Origin: Longimicrobiales bacterium
Lineage (GTDB): Bacteria; Gemmatimonadota; Gemmatimonadetes; Longimicrobiales; Gaopeijiaceae
DNA length: 57,817 nt
Reading direction: 5' to 3'
NCBI GenBank assembly: GCA_028278645.1
Contig: JANQDZ010000069.1
Location: forward strand, 1-57,817
Part shown: positions 24,151 through 33,481 of the stretch, one piece after another
Numbering within the stretch: the stretch's first letter is position 1
Layout of the letters: every line of letters begins with the position of its first letter
Translations under genes and position numbers: made by a program
The notes under the pieces: generated by a model
Seen by the model: only the letters and a program-made list of their open reading frames with translations
What the model was told of the DNA's origin: nothing
Databases searched by the model: none

Positions 24151-25467
24151 GTGGATACACCCATCACCGTCGTTGGAGGAGGGCTGGCCGGTTGTGAGGC
24201 CGCCCTCTTTCTTGCTGATAGGGGACATGAGGTTCGGTTGGTGGAAATGAGGCCCGTTCGGTCCACCCCTGCCCACCAAACGGAAGGCCTCGGGGAGCTC
24301 GTTTGCACCAACTCCTTCAAGAGCGTGGATCCGGCCAACGCCCACGGCCAGCTCAAGAGGGAAATGGCGGCCTTGGGATCCCTCCTCCTGACGGTGGCGT
24401 CCGAGGCACGGGTCCCGGCAGGGTCGGCCCTGGCCGTAGACCGGGAGCTGTTTTCGAAGGGGATGACCGATGCGGTCTCCGCTCACCCGGGTATCCAGGT
24501 TGCCCGTGAAGAGGTTACGGAGCTCCCGGGTGGCTCGGGGATCATCGCGACTGGCCCCCTCACCTCAGACGCCCTCTCTGCCGCGATCCGAGGTGTCTTG
24601 GGGGACGAGGGCCTTTCCTTTTTTGACGCCATAGCGCCCATCGTCCACCGAGACTCCCTGGACGAGGAGATCGTCTTCGAGGCCGGGCGTTTCTCCGAGG
24701 ATTCCGACTATCTCAACTGTCCCATGGGGCCGGAGGAATACACCGGGTTCCTCGACGCATTGCGGGCGGGAGACGTATATGACGGCCACGACTTCGATCA
24801 GGTCCCGTATTTCGAAGGTTGTCTTCCCATAGAGGTCATGGCTTCCCGGGGAGACGACACGCTCAGGTTCGGACCCATGAAGCCCATCGGTCTCACCGAT
24901 CCTCGAACCGGGGACCGACCCCATGCGGTGGTCCAACTCCGGCGCGAAGACAGCGCGGGCCAGATGTGGAACCTCGTGGGCTTCCAGACCCGGTTGAGGA
25001 CCGGAGAACAGGGACGGGTGTTCCGGATGATTCCGGGATTGGAGGAGGCCGAGTTCCTTCGGTGGGGGTCCATTCACAGGAACAGCTACCTGAACTTTCC
25101 GGGGCGGCTCACGCCCTGGGGTTCCCTGCCGGATCGGCACGATCTCTTTTTCGCCGGCCAGCTCACCGGCGTAGAAGGGTACACAGAGTCCGCCGCCAGC
25201 GGCCTCCTCTCGGCCTTGAACCTCCATCGAGTGAGGTCAGGGGAAGAGCCTGTTTTGCCACCGACCACAACCATGTTGGGGGGTCTCTACCGGTACCTGA
25301 GGGAGTCCGACCCAAAGCGCTTCCAGCCCATGAATTCCAACTGGGGGTTGGTAGACCCCCTCCCCCGGAGGATCAGGGACAAGCGAAAGAAGAGGGAAGC
25401 ACTGGCGGAGAGAGCCCAGCAGGACTTCGAAGGTTGGCTTCGGGCGGAGGGTATGGGAGTTGGATAG
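24151..25467 (+). CDS. trmFO: Folate-dependent tRNA m5U54 methyltransferase TrmFO
   Basis: FAD enzyme that methylates U54 of tRNA using methylenetetrahydrofolate (438 aa). FAD-binding ITVVGGGLAGCEAALFLADRG at the N-terminus, then LVEMRP, LVCTNSFKS with the conserved Cys, and near the end GQLTGVEGYTESAASGLL and FQPMNSNWGL. GTG 24151 is 20 bp after topA. The topA-trmFO-xerC-hslVU order is shared by many phyla and agrees with the assignment. Confidence 0.96.
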   Translation: MDTPITVVGGGLAGCEAALFLADRGHEVRLVEMRPVRSTPAHQTEGLGELVCTNSFKSVDPANAHGQLKREMAALGSLLLTVASEARVPAGSALAVDRELFSKGMTDAVSAHPGIQVAREEVTELPGGSGIIATGPLTSDALSAAIRGVLGDEGLSFFDAIAPIVHRDSLDEEIVFEAGRFSEDSDYLNCPMGPEEYTGFLDALRAGDVYDGHDFDQVPYFEGCLPIEVMASRGDDTLRFGPMKPIGLTDPRTGDRPHAVVQLRREDSAGQMWNLVGFQTRLRTGEQGRVFRMIPGLEEAEFLRWGSIHRNSYLNFPGRLTPWGSLPDRHDLFFAGQLTGVEGYTESAASGLLSALNLHRVRSGEEPVLPPTTTMLGGLYRYLRESDPKRFQPMNSNWGLVDPLPRRIRDKRKKREALAERAQQDFEGWLRAEGMGVG

Positions 25468-26383
25468 CCGATCCCAGTTAGAGGCCTACCTGAAGGTCCT
25501 CGAGGACGAGCGCCAACTCTCCCCTCATACCGTCTCGGCTTACCGGCGGGACCTGAACGATCTTACGGCCTTCCTCACCGATTACCTCGGGACCCCGGAT
25601 TGGGACTGGGCCGGCGTAGACCGCCTTACCCTCCGGAGTTTCCTGGGCTGGTGTCTTCGCCGGGGGCTTTCCCGGCGGACCATCGGGCGAAAGCTGTCCG
25701 CTGTCCGAGGCCTCTTCCGGTTCCTGCACCTGGAGGACCGTCTGCCCACGAACCCGGCCCGGGCCATGAGGGCTCCAAGAGCCGAGAAGCGACTTCCCGG
25801 GCACCTTTCAATGAGCGAAACCGACGCGGTCTTCGATCTAGCCGAAGCCGGAGCCGCCGAAAACGACCTGAAAGGCACACGGACGCTAGCTCTCCTGGAA
25901 CTCCTCTACGGGAGTGGCCTGCGGCTTTCGGAGCTCCAGGGCCTGGATTGGGCCGGGATCGATTTCAAGAGGGCCCAGGTGAAAGTCCGGGGGAAAGGGA
26001 GGAAGGAGCGGATCGTCCCGGTCACCCAAAAGGCCCTCATAGCCCTCCGTCGTTACGAGCCGAGGCGGCGAGAGTCTCTCGCCCGTCGCGAATCAGATAT
26101 CGAGACCGACCCCCTTCTGGTGAACAACCGGGGAGGGCGGCTGTCGGGCAGGTCCATCCAGAGGTCGGTACGGGATCTCGTTTCGACCGCGGCAGCTGAC
26201 GCGGGCCTCAGCGTCCATTCCATCCGGCACTCCTTCGCCACGCATCTCCTGGACGCCGGCGCCGATCTCATGGCGGTGAAGGAACTCCTTGGGCATGTCT
26301 CCCTCTCGACGACCCAGATCTACACACATACGTCCAAAGAAAGGCTCAAGAAGGTCTACCGGCAGGCCCATCCTCGTTCCTGA
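25460..26383 (+). CDS. xerC: XerC-like tyrosine recombinase
   Basis: Site-specific tyrosine recombinase of 307 aa, probably the chromosome dimer resolution enzyme XerC. The SAM-like core-binding domain (about 1-90) is followed by the catalytic domain with all expected residues: Arg in YGSGLRLSEL, Lys in VRGKGRKERIVPV, HSIRHSFATHLL, LLGHVSLSTTQIY with the second His, and the nucleophilic Tyr in QIYTHTS. The TTG start at 25460 overlaps the trmFO stop by eight bases. It sits in a housekeeping operon with no att-like repeats around it, so it is not an integrase of a mobile element. Confidence 0.92.
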   Translation: MDSRSQLEAYLKVLEDERQLSPHTVSAYRRDLNDLTAFLTDYLGTPDWDWAGVDRLTLRSFLGWCLRRGLSRRTIGRKLSAVRGLFRFLHLEDRLPTNPARAMRAPRAEKRLPGHLSMSETDAVFDLAEAGAAENDLKGTRTLALLELLYGSGLRLSELQGLDWAGIDFKRAQVKVRGKGRKERIVPVTQKALIALRRYEPRRRESLARRESDIETDPLLVNNRGGRLSGRSIQRSVRDLVSTAAADAGLSVHSIRHSFATHLLDAGADLMAVKELLGHVSLSTTQIYTHTSKERLKKVYRQAHPRS

Positions 26384-26469
26384 CGTCCAGACCTCAATCT
26401 CGCCGTAGGAACCCCCTTCCTTGAGCAGGCCCGAGCGTTATTCTTCTGTACCCTTTCCGAGGAGAGAGA

Positions 26470-27030
26470 ATGAAGAAGCCCGAGCTGCATGCCACCACGG
26501 TTTTGGCCGTAAAAAGGGACGGGAGAATCGCCCTCGGAGGGGACGGACAGGTAACCCTGGGTGACACCGTGATGAAAGGGACTGCCCAGAAGGTCCGTAC
26601 CCTCAAAGACGGGAAGATCTTGGCCGGCTTCGCCGGAGCCGTGGCTGACGCGTTCAGCCTCTTTGAGAAGCTCGAGGAAAAACTCGAAAGATACCCGGGG
26701 AACCTGACCAGGGCCTGCGTCGAACTGGCGAAAGACTGGAGGACCGATCGATATCTCCGAAGGCTCAACGCCCTCCTCATCGTCGCCGATAAGAGCAACC
26801 TATTCCTGGTGAGCGGGGAAGGGGATGTCATCGAGCCGGATGATGAGATCGTGGCCATCGGGTCAGGAGGATCCTACGCTCTCGCGGCGGCAAGAGCCTT
26901 GAAGGTCCATTCGGATCTCACGGCCCCGGAGATCGTTCGCCTGTCCCTGGAGATCGCCGGGGAGATCTGCATCTATACAAACCAGCAAATAAGCGTGTTG
27001 GAGCTTGACCAGGACGAATCAGATGGATGA
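26470..27030 (+). CDS. hslV: ATP-dependent protease subunit HslV
   Basis: Proteolytic subunit of the HslUV (ClpQY) protease, 186 aa. The catalytic Thr lies in [12 protein letters not shown] at about residue 9, so an eight-residue propeptide must be removed. Further signatures: [57 protein letters not shown] and EICIYTN. ATG 26470 has GAGGAGAG upstream. It overlaps the start of hslU, which supplies the ATPase ring. Confidence 0.95.
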   Translation: MKKPELHATTVLAVKRDGRIALGGDGQVTLGDTVMKGTAQKVRTLKDGKILAGFAGAVADAFSLFEKLEEKLERYPGNLTRACVELAKDWRTDRYLRRLNALLIVADKSNLFLVSGEGDVIEPDDEIVAIGSGGSYALAAARALKVHSDLTAPEIVRLSLEIAGEICIYTNQQISVLELDQDESDG

Positions 27031-28501
27031 CCAGAAGGCTTCCAAGGCGGTGGTGGAGTGGGGCGGTGAACTCACTCCCCGGCAGATTGTCGCCGAGCTG
27101 GACAAATACATCGTTGGGCAGGACGACGCGAAAAAGGCCGTGGCGATTTCCCTTCGAAACCGCTGGCGGCGCCAGAAAGTGGAAGGGGAGCTCAGGGAGG
27201 AGATCTTCCCGAACAACCTCATCCTCATCGGTCCCACGGGGGTCGGAAAGACCGAGATCTCCAGGAGGCTGGCTCGTCTGGCCGGCGCGCCTTTTGTGAA
27301 GGTCGAAGCTTCGAAGTTCACTGAGGTCGGTTACGTGGGACGGGACGTGGAGTCGATGATCCGCGATTTGGTGGATACCTCGGTGAACATGGTCCGAGCG
27401 GAACGGGAAACAGAGGTGGAGGAGGAAGCTGAGCGGAGAGTCGAAGAACGTCTCCTCGACCTCCTACTTCCCATCACCGCCGGAAGACCGGAGGAAACGG
27501 CCCAGGAGCAGGAGCCTCCCCCACAAGAGGACGGCCATGTCTTCGTGGCCGGGCCTACCGGAGTCCGCCAGACCGCCCTGGAAGGTGACGAGATGGAAGG
27601 CCTCTCTCCCTCTGACCGACGCTCCCGAACCCGTGAGAAGCTTCGAAAGCTCCTCCAGGACGGGGTGCTGGAAGACCGGGAGGTGGAGGTGGAAGTGTCC
27701 CAGAGCCCCAACATCGAAGGCATGATGATCCCCATGGGGGGGATGGAGGGGATGGACCACAACTTCTCCGAGATGCTCCAGGACATGCTTCCGAAACGCA
27801 CCAAGCAAAGGACGGTCGCCGTCGGGGAAGCCCGCCGGATCTTCATGCAGGAGGAGTTGGACCGGCTCGTCGACATGGACGAGGTCGTGAACGAGGCCCT
27901 GGACAGGGCGGAAGACTCAGGGATCATCTTCCTGGACGAGATCGACAAGATCGCCGGATCCAGGGGTGGGGCTGGACCGGACGTCAGCCGGGAAGGGGTC
28001 CAAAGGGATCTTCTTCCGGTTGTCGAAGGCTCAAACGTTCAGACCAAGTTCGGACTGGTCAGGACCGACCACATGTTGTTCATAGCCGCGGGGGCATTCC
28101 ACGTCGCGAAGCCCAGCGACCTGATACCCGAACTCCAGGGCCGATTCCCGATTCGGGTGGAACTCCACAGCTTGGGGAAGGACGACTTCGTACGGATTCT
28201 CCAGGAACCCAAGAACGCCCTCCTCCATCAATACCGGGCCCTCATGGAGACGGAGGGGGCGGCTCTGGAGTTCACCGACGAGGGGGTCCGGGAGGTGGCT
28301 CGGATCGCGGCAGAACTCAACGACCGCATGGAGAATATCGGGGCCCGTCGTCTACAGACGGTTCTCACGACGGTCTTGGAAGATCTGCTTTTTGATCTCC
28401 CAGAGGAGAGCCTCGAGACGATCGTGGTGGACCCACCCTTCGTTCGGGAAAGGCTCAGCGGGATCCTGGAAGACGAGGACCTCCAGAAGTACATCCTGTA
28501 A
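27023..28501 (+). CDS. hslU: HslU ATPase subunit of HslUV protease
   Basis: AAA+ unfoldase that docks on HslV (492 aa). [26 protein letters not shown], Walker [11 protein letters not shown], the pore region [14 protein letters not shown], the variable acidic I-domain (about 130-250, with [11 protein letters not shown]), Walker [12 protein letters not shown], and the sensor and C-terminal GRFPIRVEL and ARRLQTV. ATG 27023 gives the family N-terminus and overlaps hslV by eight bases; a TTG six codons upstream is less likely. Confidence 0.95.
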   Translation: MDDQKASKAVVEWGGELTPRQIVAELDKYIVGQDDAKKAVAISLRNRWRRQKVEGELREEIFPNNLILIGPTGVGKTEISRRLARLAGAPFVKVEASKFTEVGYVGRDVESMIRDLVDTSVNMVRAERETEVEEEAERRVEERLLDLLLPITAGRPEETAQEQEPPPQEDGHVFVAGPTGVRQTALEGDEMEGLSPSDRRSRTREKLRKLLQDGVLEDREVEVEVSQSPNIEGMMIPMGGMEGMDHNFSEMLQDMLPKRTKQRTVAVGEARRIFMQEELDRLVDMDEVVNEALDRAEDSGIIFLDEIDKIAGSRGGAGPDVSREGVQRDLLPVVEGSNVQTKFGLVRTDHMLFIAAGAFHVAKPSDLIPELQGRFPIRVELHSLGKDDFVRILQEPKNALLHQYRALMETEGAALEFTDEGVREVARIAAELNDRMENIGARRLQTVLTTVLEDLLFDLPEESLETIVVDPPFVRERLSGILEDEDLQKYIL

Positions 28502-28618
28502 GCGAATTCGGGAGGGTCCGGCTTTCCTTCCCACTCCGGAGAATGATACCTTCCTAGACTGGGTTTCCGGGACGGGCTCGGGAGCCGACGCGCACGAACA
28601 GCAGACTCAGAAACTCAT

Positions 28619-29521
28619 ATGTCCACTCGCCATTTCTTAGACATTTCCGACTATTCTCGCGAGGACCTCCAGGGGTTCCTTTCCCTGGCACACCAACTCA
28701 AATCCGGTCAGGTTGCCGGGACTCCGCTGGAGCGGAAAAGCCTGGCAATGATCTTCTACAAAAGCTCAACCCGAACCCGGGTCTCCTTCGAAGTCGGGAT
28801 GACCCAGCTGGGTGGCCATGCTCTGTTTATCGCCTCGCAGACCTCCCAAATGGGACGTGGAGAGCCGATCTCGGACACCGCGAAAGTCCTGAGTCGGTAC
28901 GTAGACGGAATCATGATTCGGACCTTCGATCACGCCGAGGTGGTGGAGTTGGCGGAACACTCTTCTATCCCTGTGATCAACGGTCTCACCGACCTCCTGC
29001 ACCCGTGCCAGCTCATGGCCGACCTCCAGACCGTTCGGGAGGAGTTCGGACCTGAGCTGGAGGGGATGGCCGTGGCGTACCTCGGTGACGGGAACAACAT
29101 GGCCAACTCCTGGCTCAACGCCGCTGCGGCTTTCGGCCTGGATCTGCGACTTGCCATCCCCGAAGGATTCGATCCCGATCCGGCCATTCTGGCCCGGGCG
29201 AAGGAAGCCACGACCGTGACGCTGACACGGGATCCCATGGAAGCGGCAGCGGGAGCCAGGGTCATTACCACGGACACCTGGGTTTCCATGGGTCAGGAAG
29301 AAGAAGCGCAGGAAAAGATCGGTATTTTCCAGCCCTATCAGGTGACCCAGGCAGTGATGGATCAAGGCAGTGAAGACGCCATTTTCCTTCATTGCCTCCC
29401 TGCCTATCGCGGGAAAGAGGTTTCCGCTGAGGTCATCGACGGGCCCCAGTCCCGAATTTTGGACGAAGCCGAAAACCGCCTCCACGCACAAAAGGCCATC
29501 ATGATGGAGCTGATGGGCTGA
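28619..29521 (+). CDS. argF: Ornithine carbamoyltransferase
   Basis: Makes citrulline from ornithine and carbamoyl phosphate in arginine synthesis (300 aa). Carbamoyl-phosphate-binding SSTRTRVSFE, the MRGEPISDT-like block GRGEPISDTAKVLSRYVDG, HPCQLMADLQT, YLGDGNNMANSW, DTWVSMGQE and HCLPAYRGKEV. The HCLP motif and the SMG loop separate it from aspartate carbamoyltransferase. ATG 28619 gives a standard length. About 117 bp separate it from hslU; this gap may hold a promoter, but none stands out. Confidence 0.95.
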   Translation: MSTRHFLDISDYSREDLQGFLSLAHQLKSGQVAGTPLERKSLAMIFYKSSTRTRVSFEVGMTQLGGHALFIASQTSQMGRGEPISDTAKVLSRYVDGIMIRTFDHAEVVELAEHSSIPVINGLTDLLHPCQLMADLQTVREEFGPELEGMAVAYLGDGNNMANSWLNAAAAFGLDLRLAIPEGFDPDPAILARAKEATTVTLTRDPMEAAAGARVITTDTWVSMGQEEEAQEKIGIFQPYQVTQAVMDQGSEDAIFLHCLPAYRGKEVSAEVIDGPQSRILDEAENRLHAQKAIMMELMG

Positions 29522-29551
29522 GGAATACGACACACGAAAGGGAAATAACCC

Positions 29552-30676
29552 ATGGGTGAAACGCCAACGGGTGAGACGCTGAAAAAGACTCCCCTCTACG
29601 ACGCTCACGTTGCATTGGATGGGAAGCTCGTGCCTTTTGCCGGATTCGAAATGCCCGTCCAATATCCGGCTGGGATCATGGCGGAGCATACCGCGGTCAG
29701 GACCACCGCGGGTTTGTTCGACGTGTGCCATATGGGGGAATTCGTCCTGCGGGGTGCTCAAGCCCTGGATCTGATTCAGAAGATCACCGTCAACGATGCT
29801 TCCGCCCTCGATGTGTGGCAGGCCCAGTATTCCGCCATGTGCTTGGAGACGGGTGGGATCATAGATGATCTCCTGGTCTACCGTGGGCCTGATCATTTCA
29901 TGCTGGTGGTGAACGCCTCCAACAAGGAGAAAGACCTGGATTGGGTACTCGAAAACGCGGCGAGCTTCGACGTGGAGATCACGGACAAATCTGACGACAC
30001 CGCCCTGCTGGCTATCCAGGGGCCCGTGGCAGCCGAGATCCTACAGGGTCTCACCGACACCCGGCTGGACGAGATCGGGTATTACCGCTTCGGGCTCGGC
30101 GCGGTGGCGGGCATCGAGGGTGTGATCAGCCGCACCGGATACACGGGTGAGGACGGGTTCGAGCTCTACATTCCCGCCGGAGGCGGAATGGACCTGTGGA
30201 ACGCCCTCATGGAAGCCGGGGAATCCGAGGGACTTATCGCCACCGGACTGGGGTGCCGAGATTCTCTGAGGTTGGAGATGGGGTACGCCCTTTACGGAAA
30301 CGATCTCGATGAGGAGCATACGCCCCTCGAGTCCGGCCTCGGGTGGATCACCAAGCTGGACAAAGGCGACTTCATCGGGAGAGATGCCCTGGTTCAACAG
30401 AAAGAGGCCGGTGTTACCCGGCGGCTGGTAGGTTTGAAGCTGACGGACCGGGGATTCCCCCGGCACGGGTATCCCATCGTCTCGGAGGACGAAGACGTTG
30501 GGGTGGTCACCAGCGGAGTCGTCAGCCCCTCCCTGGGGATCGGCGTGGCCATGGGATACGTCCCGACCGACCTTTCCGCAAAAGGTACCGAGGTCGGGAT
30601 CCGGATCAGGAACAAGGTGATCCCGGCGATGGTTCAGCGGCCGCCCTTCTACACCGAGGGCTCAGTAAAGAGGTGA
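29552..30676 (+). CDS. gcvT: Glycine cleavage T-protein (aminomethyltransferase)
   Basis: Transfers the methylene unit from the lipoyl-bound aminomethyl group to tetrahydrofolate, releasing ammonia (374 aa). Signatures: [37 protein letters not shown], the Asp and folate-binding region around [43 protein letters not shown], and [12 protein letters not shown] near the end. The P- and H-protein genes are not adjacent. AAGGGAAATAA precedes the ATG. No glycine riboswitch fits in the 30-bp gap upstream. Confidence 0.95.
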   Translation: MGETPTGETLKKTPLYDAHVALDGKLVPFAGFEMPVQYPAGIMAEHTAVRTTAGLFDVCHMGEFVLRGAQALDLIQKITVNDASALDVWQAQYSAMCLETGGIIDDLLVYRGPDHFMLVVNASNKEKDLDWVLENAASFDVEITDKSDDTALLAIQGPVAAEILQGLTDTRLDEIGYYRFGLGAVAGIEGVISRTGYTGEDGFELYIPAGGGMDLWNALMEAGESEGLIATGLGCRDSLRLEMGYALYGNDLDEEHTPLESGLGWITKLDKGDFIGRDALVQQKEAGVTRRLVGLKLTDRGFPRHGYPIVSEDEDVGVVTSGVVSPSLGIGVAMGYVPTDLSAKGTEVGIRIRNKVIPAMVQRPPFYTEGSVKR

Positions 30677-31185
30677 GCTCGTCCGAGTCCCCTCCCCTCA
30701 GGATCGGCGTCTTGACGGTTTCTGACGCCGGAAGCCGGGGAGAGCGTGTGGACGCCAGCGGGCAGGTCCTGGTGGATTGGTGTCAGGACTCGGGACACGA
30801 GGTGGTGCTCCGGGAGACCGTTCCGGATCAGACCGAAGAGATCGTGCCGACTCTCCTTCGGTGGGCCGACGGTGGGGAGGTCGATGTGATATTCACCACC
30901 GGCGGAACCGGCTTCGGACCTCGAGACGTAACCCCCGAAGCCACCGGAGCGGTTTTGGACCGGACGTCACCCGGGCTCTCGGAATCCATCCGTCGGAGAG
31001 GGGAAGAGAAGACGCCCTACTCACCTCTTTCCCGGGGGTTGGCTGGAACCCGGGGGAGTGTGTTCATCGTGAACCTCCCGGGGAGCCCTGGTGGGGTGAG
31101 AGACGGCTTGGCGGTGTTGGAGCCGTTGGCCGAACATATCGTTGGCCTTTTGAGGGCATGGGATACCCCTCACCGACAATCCTGA
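30673..31185 (+). CDS. MoaB/MogA-type molybdopterin protein
   Basis: Molybdenum cofactor protein of 170 aa, a molybdopterin adenylyltransferase-type fold. GTG 30673 overlaps the gcvT stop (GTGA) and gives an N-terminus RIGVLTVSDAGSRGERVDASG. TTGGTGFGPRDVTPEAT is the phosphate/pterin-binding loop shared by MoaB and MogA; YSPLSRGLAGTRG and VNLPGSPGGVRDGLAVL follow. MoaB and MogA cannot be told apart reliably by eye. No other Mo-cofactor genes are nearby. Confidence 0.88.
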   Translation: MSSSESPPLRIGVLTVSDAGSRGERVDASGQVLVDWCQDSGHEVVLRETVPDQTEEIVPTLLRWADGGEVDVIFTTGGTGFGPRDVTPEATGAVLDRTSPGLSESIRRRGEEKTPYSPLSRGLAGTRGSVFIVNLPGSPGGVRDGLAVLEPLAEHIVGLLRAWDTPHRQS

Positions 31186-31186
31186 G

Positions 31187-32788
31187 ATGTCAGACATGAG
31201 CGAAGCGGTACTTATCTCCACGCACGACCTGAAAGTCGCGGGGCCCCTTCGAGAGGCTTTCCGTGAAGCGGGTTATCGGGTCGACTTGGTGACGCCGGAC
31301 GAAGACCTCTCCGGTGTGGATAACCCGGCTCTCCTCATCCTGACCGGCGGCTTAAAAAACGAATCGGCCGCCACTCAGGCTCGGCAAGCCCGGGGCACCC
31401 GCCACATCCCCGTATTCGGGATCGCCAGGGAGGGGGAGGAGGGCACTCGGCAGGCAGCCCGGGCTCTGGATCTCCAGGAGGTCTTTCCCCACCCCCCGGA
31501 TCCCCGTGAAGTCCTTCTCCTCGGGCGGACCCTCATCGAACGGAACCGGTTGCAGGACATCACCGGAATCGTCGGCGAAACCGATTCCATTCGGGAGTCG
31601 CTGGAGAGAGTCGTCCAGTTCGCGCCGGTGGATGCAACGGTTTTGGTCACCGGGGAATCAGGCACCGGGAAGGAGCTAATCGCCCGGGGAATCCACGCTC
31701 TGTCTCCAAGGAGGCATAAGTCTTTCATCGCGGTGAACGTTGCGGCCCTCTCCGAGACCCTCCTGGAGAGTGAGCTGTTCGGCCACGAGAAAGGTGCGTT
31801 CACCGGGGCCATCGACTCCCGTCGAGGTCTCTTCGAGCTCGCCCAAGGAGGAACCATTTTCCTGGACGAGATCGGGGAGATGCCTCTCGCCACCCAGACA
31901 AAGCTGCTCAGAGTCCTGGAGGAGCGGGAGTTCTACCGGGTGGGAGGGGAAAAGCCGATCCGTGTTGACGTACGGATCATAGCGGCATCCAACCAGGAGC
32001 TGCGACGCCTGGTGGAGATGGGTGAGTTCCGTCGGGACCTCTACTTCCGTCTGAACGTCCTTCGGATCGAGCTCCCCCCCCTGCGGGACCGGAAGGAGGA
32101 TATCCCCCTCCTGGTCCACAGCTTCATTCGGGACGCTAGCGCTCGCCACGACCGGCAGTTTGCCGGGATCAGTGAAGACGCCATGCGGATCCTAATGGCC
32201 CATGTTTGGCCTGGGAACGTGAGAGAGCTGCGGAACCTCGTTGAGAGCATGGTTGTGTTGGCTCCCGGCCGCCGGATCGAAGCCCAGGACATTCCGGCCG
32301 AGGTGAGCACACCTCATAGCCGCGGCCTCCTCCCGGCCCCCATCTACGAAGGCCCCCTTCCGATTGGTCAGGGAGGAGACTCGTCTCTTCGTCCTGAACT
32401 GGAGTTCGTGTTCCGAACTTTGGTGAACCTCAGGATGGACGTCGACGACCTGAGGAGGGATTTCGAACAGTACCAACAGCGGCACCTGGACGGCCGGGAG
32501 GTTTCCCTGACACAATTCGAAGAGGTCCCCAGCGACCTCGGGTTGGAGGAGGTGTTCTCCGATCCTCTGGAGCCGGAGGGGGTCACGAGTCCAACCCCGG
32601 ATGGAGCCGCCCCGGAAGAGGGGAGCGTGGTCTACCGCTCCGGGATGACCATGGAAGACCTGGAGGAAGAGGCAATCCGTCTGGTCCTCGAGGAGGTAGG
32701 TGGGAATCGCCGGAGGGCTGCCGAACAACTCGGCATCGGTGAGAGGACGCTCTACAGGAAGATCAAGAAATACGGTTTGGATACCTGA
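31187..32788 (+). CDS. Sigma-54 activator with degenerate receiver domain
   Basis: AAA+ transcription activator (533 aa). The N-terminal 120 residues look like a receiver fold (AVLISTHDLKVAGPLREAFREAGYRVDLVTP...) but lack the acidic pocket, the phospho-Asp (LLILTGGL in its place) and the Lys. The AAA+ domain is intact: GESGTGKE, canonical GAFTGA and TIFLDEIGEM. Between it and the C-terminal Fis HTH (NRRRAAEQLGIGERTLYRKI) there is a linker of roughly 100 residues with a predicted helix LVNLRMDVDDLRRDFEQY. I associate this layout with sigma-54 regulators of Bacteroidota and relatives, which supports an FCB origin. There is no adjacent kinase, consistent with a phosphorylation-independent regulator. 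It starts two bases after the MoaB-type stop. Confidence 0.87.
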   Translation: MSDMSEAVLISTHDLKVAGPLREAFREAGYRVDLVTPDEDLSGVDNPALLILTGGLKNESAATQARQARGTRHIPVFGIAREGEEGTRQAARALDLQEVFPHPPDPREVLLLGRTLIERNRLQDITGIVGETDSIRESLERVVQFAPVDATVLVTGESGTGKELIARGIHALSPRRHKSFIAVNVAALSETLLESELFGHEKGAFTGAIDSRRGLFELAQGGTIFLDEIGEMPLATQTKLLRVLEEREFYRVGGEKPIRVDVRIIAASNQELRRLVEMGEFRRDLYFRLNVLRIELPPLRDRKEDIPLLVHSFIRDASARHDRQFAGISEDAMRILMAHVWPGNVRELRNLVESMVVLAPGRRIEAQDIPAEVSTPHSRGLLPAPIYEGPLPIGQGGDSSLRPELEFVFRTLVNLRMDVDDLRRDFEQYQQRHLDGREVSLTQFEEVPSDLGLEEVFSDPLEPEGVTSPTPDGAAPEEGSVVYRSGMTMEDLEEEAIRLVLEEVGGNRRRAAEQLGIGERTLYRKIKKYGLDT

Positions 32789-32793
32789 CCAAA

Positions 32794-33444
32794 CTAAGCC
32801 CCCCCACCGCCAGATCTCGCTCTTACCTTGGCTTTTTCCGCCTCTATGAGTGGGAGGATCCGGTCCCGCCAGGTTTCGTTTCGTAGCTGCTGGTATTCCG
32901 CGAACAGCTCGGATTCCCACTCGATCCCGCCGGTGAAAGCGTAGACCGCCATCCGGGCTTCCTGTTGGCCGAGCCTTTGTGTTCCCCACGACGGCGTGAT
33001 GGGGGCGATGCCCTCCGGCCGGAGCCGAAGGCCGCGGTTCACCAGTTGAAGGTCCTCTGGTTCGTAGGTCACGTCCGGTTGATAGCTAAAAAGGCTCACC
33101 AGGAACAGGCTGGCTTCGGGGGTCATGGCCGTCCTGGCCGCCCTTGGCCCGTGGACCTGGGCCAGTCCCTTGAGCCTCTCATAGGTATCGGGAGCCGTGA
33201 GGCGGATGATCCCTTCATCCAGGGGAGTAACTTTGATCAGCAGGCTGCCGCTTTGGAGTTGGAGCGAGATCTGGTCCTGGAGGAGGGTCCCGAAACCGGG
33301 GGGCACCAATGTGTCAGGGGCCTCCTGTTTCGTATCGGAGGGACCACCCGCACGCGGGTTCTCAGCCACGGGTCCTTGGGCTCCAGCACCACACCCTGAG
33401 AGCAACGCCGCCGAAACGACCAAAGTGAAGGCTGTGGTAAGCAT
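32794..33444 (-). CDS. Small lipoprotein of unknown function
   Basis: Predicted lipoprotein of 216 aa. The signal MLTTAFTLVVSAALLSGC ends in a good lipobox, LSGC, with Cys18. A low-complexity Gly/Pro linker leads to a compact domain with QISLQLQSGSLLIKVTPLDEGIIRL, TYERLKGLA and WGTQRLGQQEARMAVYAF, and a charged helical end. I do not recognise the family. It is transcribed toward the sigma-54 activator with five bases between the stops and lies downstream of engB on the same strand, so it could be the tail of the tig-to-engB block or have its own promoter in the 37-bp gap. Confidence 0.75.
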   Translation of the reverse strand: MLTTAFTLVVSAALLSGCGAGAQGPVAENPRAGGPSDTKQEAPDTLVPPGFGTLLQDQISLQLQSGSLLIKVTPLDEGIIRLTAPDTYERLKGLAQVHGPRAARTAMTPEASLFLVSLFSYQPDVTYEPEDLQLVNRGLRLRPEGIAPITPSWGTQRLGQQEARMAVYAFTGGIEWESELFAEYQQLRNETWRDRILPLIEAEKAKVRARSGGGGA

Positions 33445-33481
33445 ATCGCCTCCCGGTTTTCACTCCGCTTCTGACCGTTTG

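Noticed and set aside
25460-26383. XerC-like gene as integrase of a mobile element
   Set aside because: It lies within a conserved trmFO-xerC-hslVU housekeeping order, with no flanking direct repeats or phage genes. The nearest tRNA is about 14 kb away.
28619-29521. Aspartate carbamoyltransferase (pyrB) instead of argF
   Set aside because: HCLP and SMG-loop motifs are those of ornithine carbamoyltransferase.
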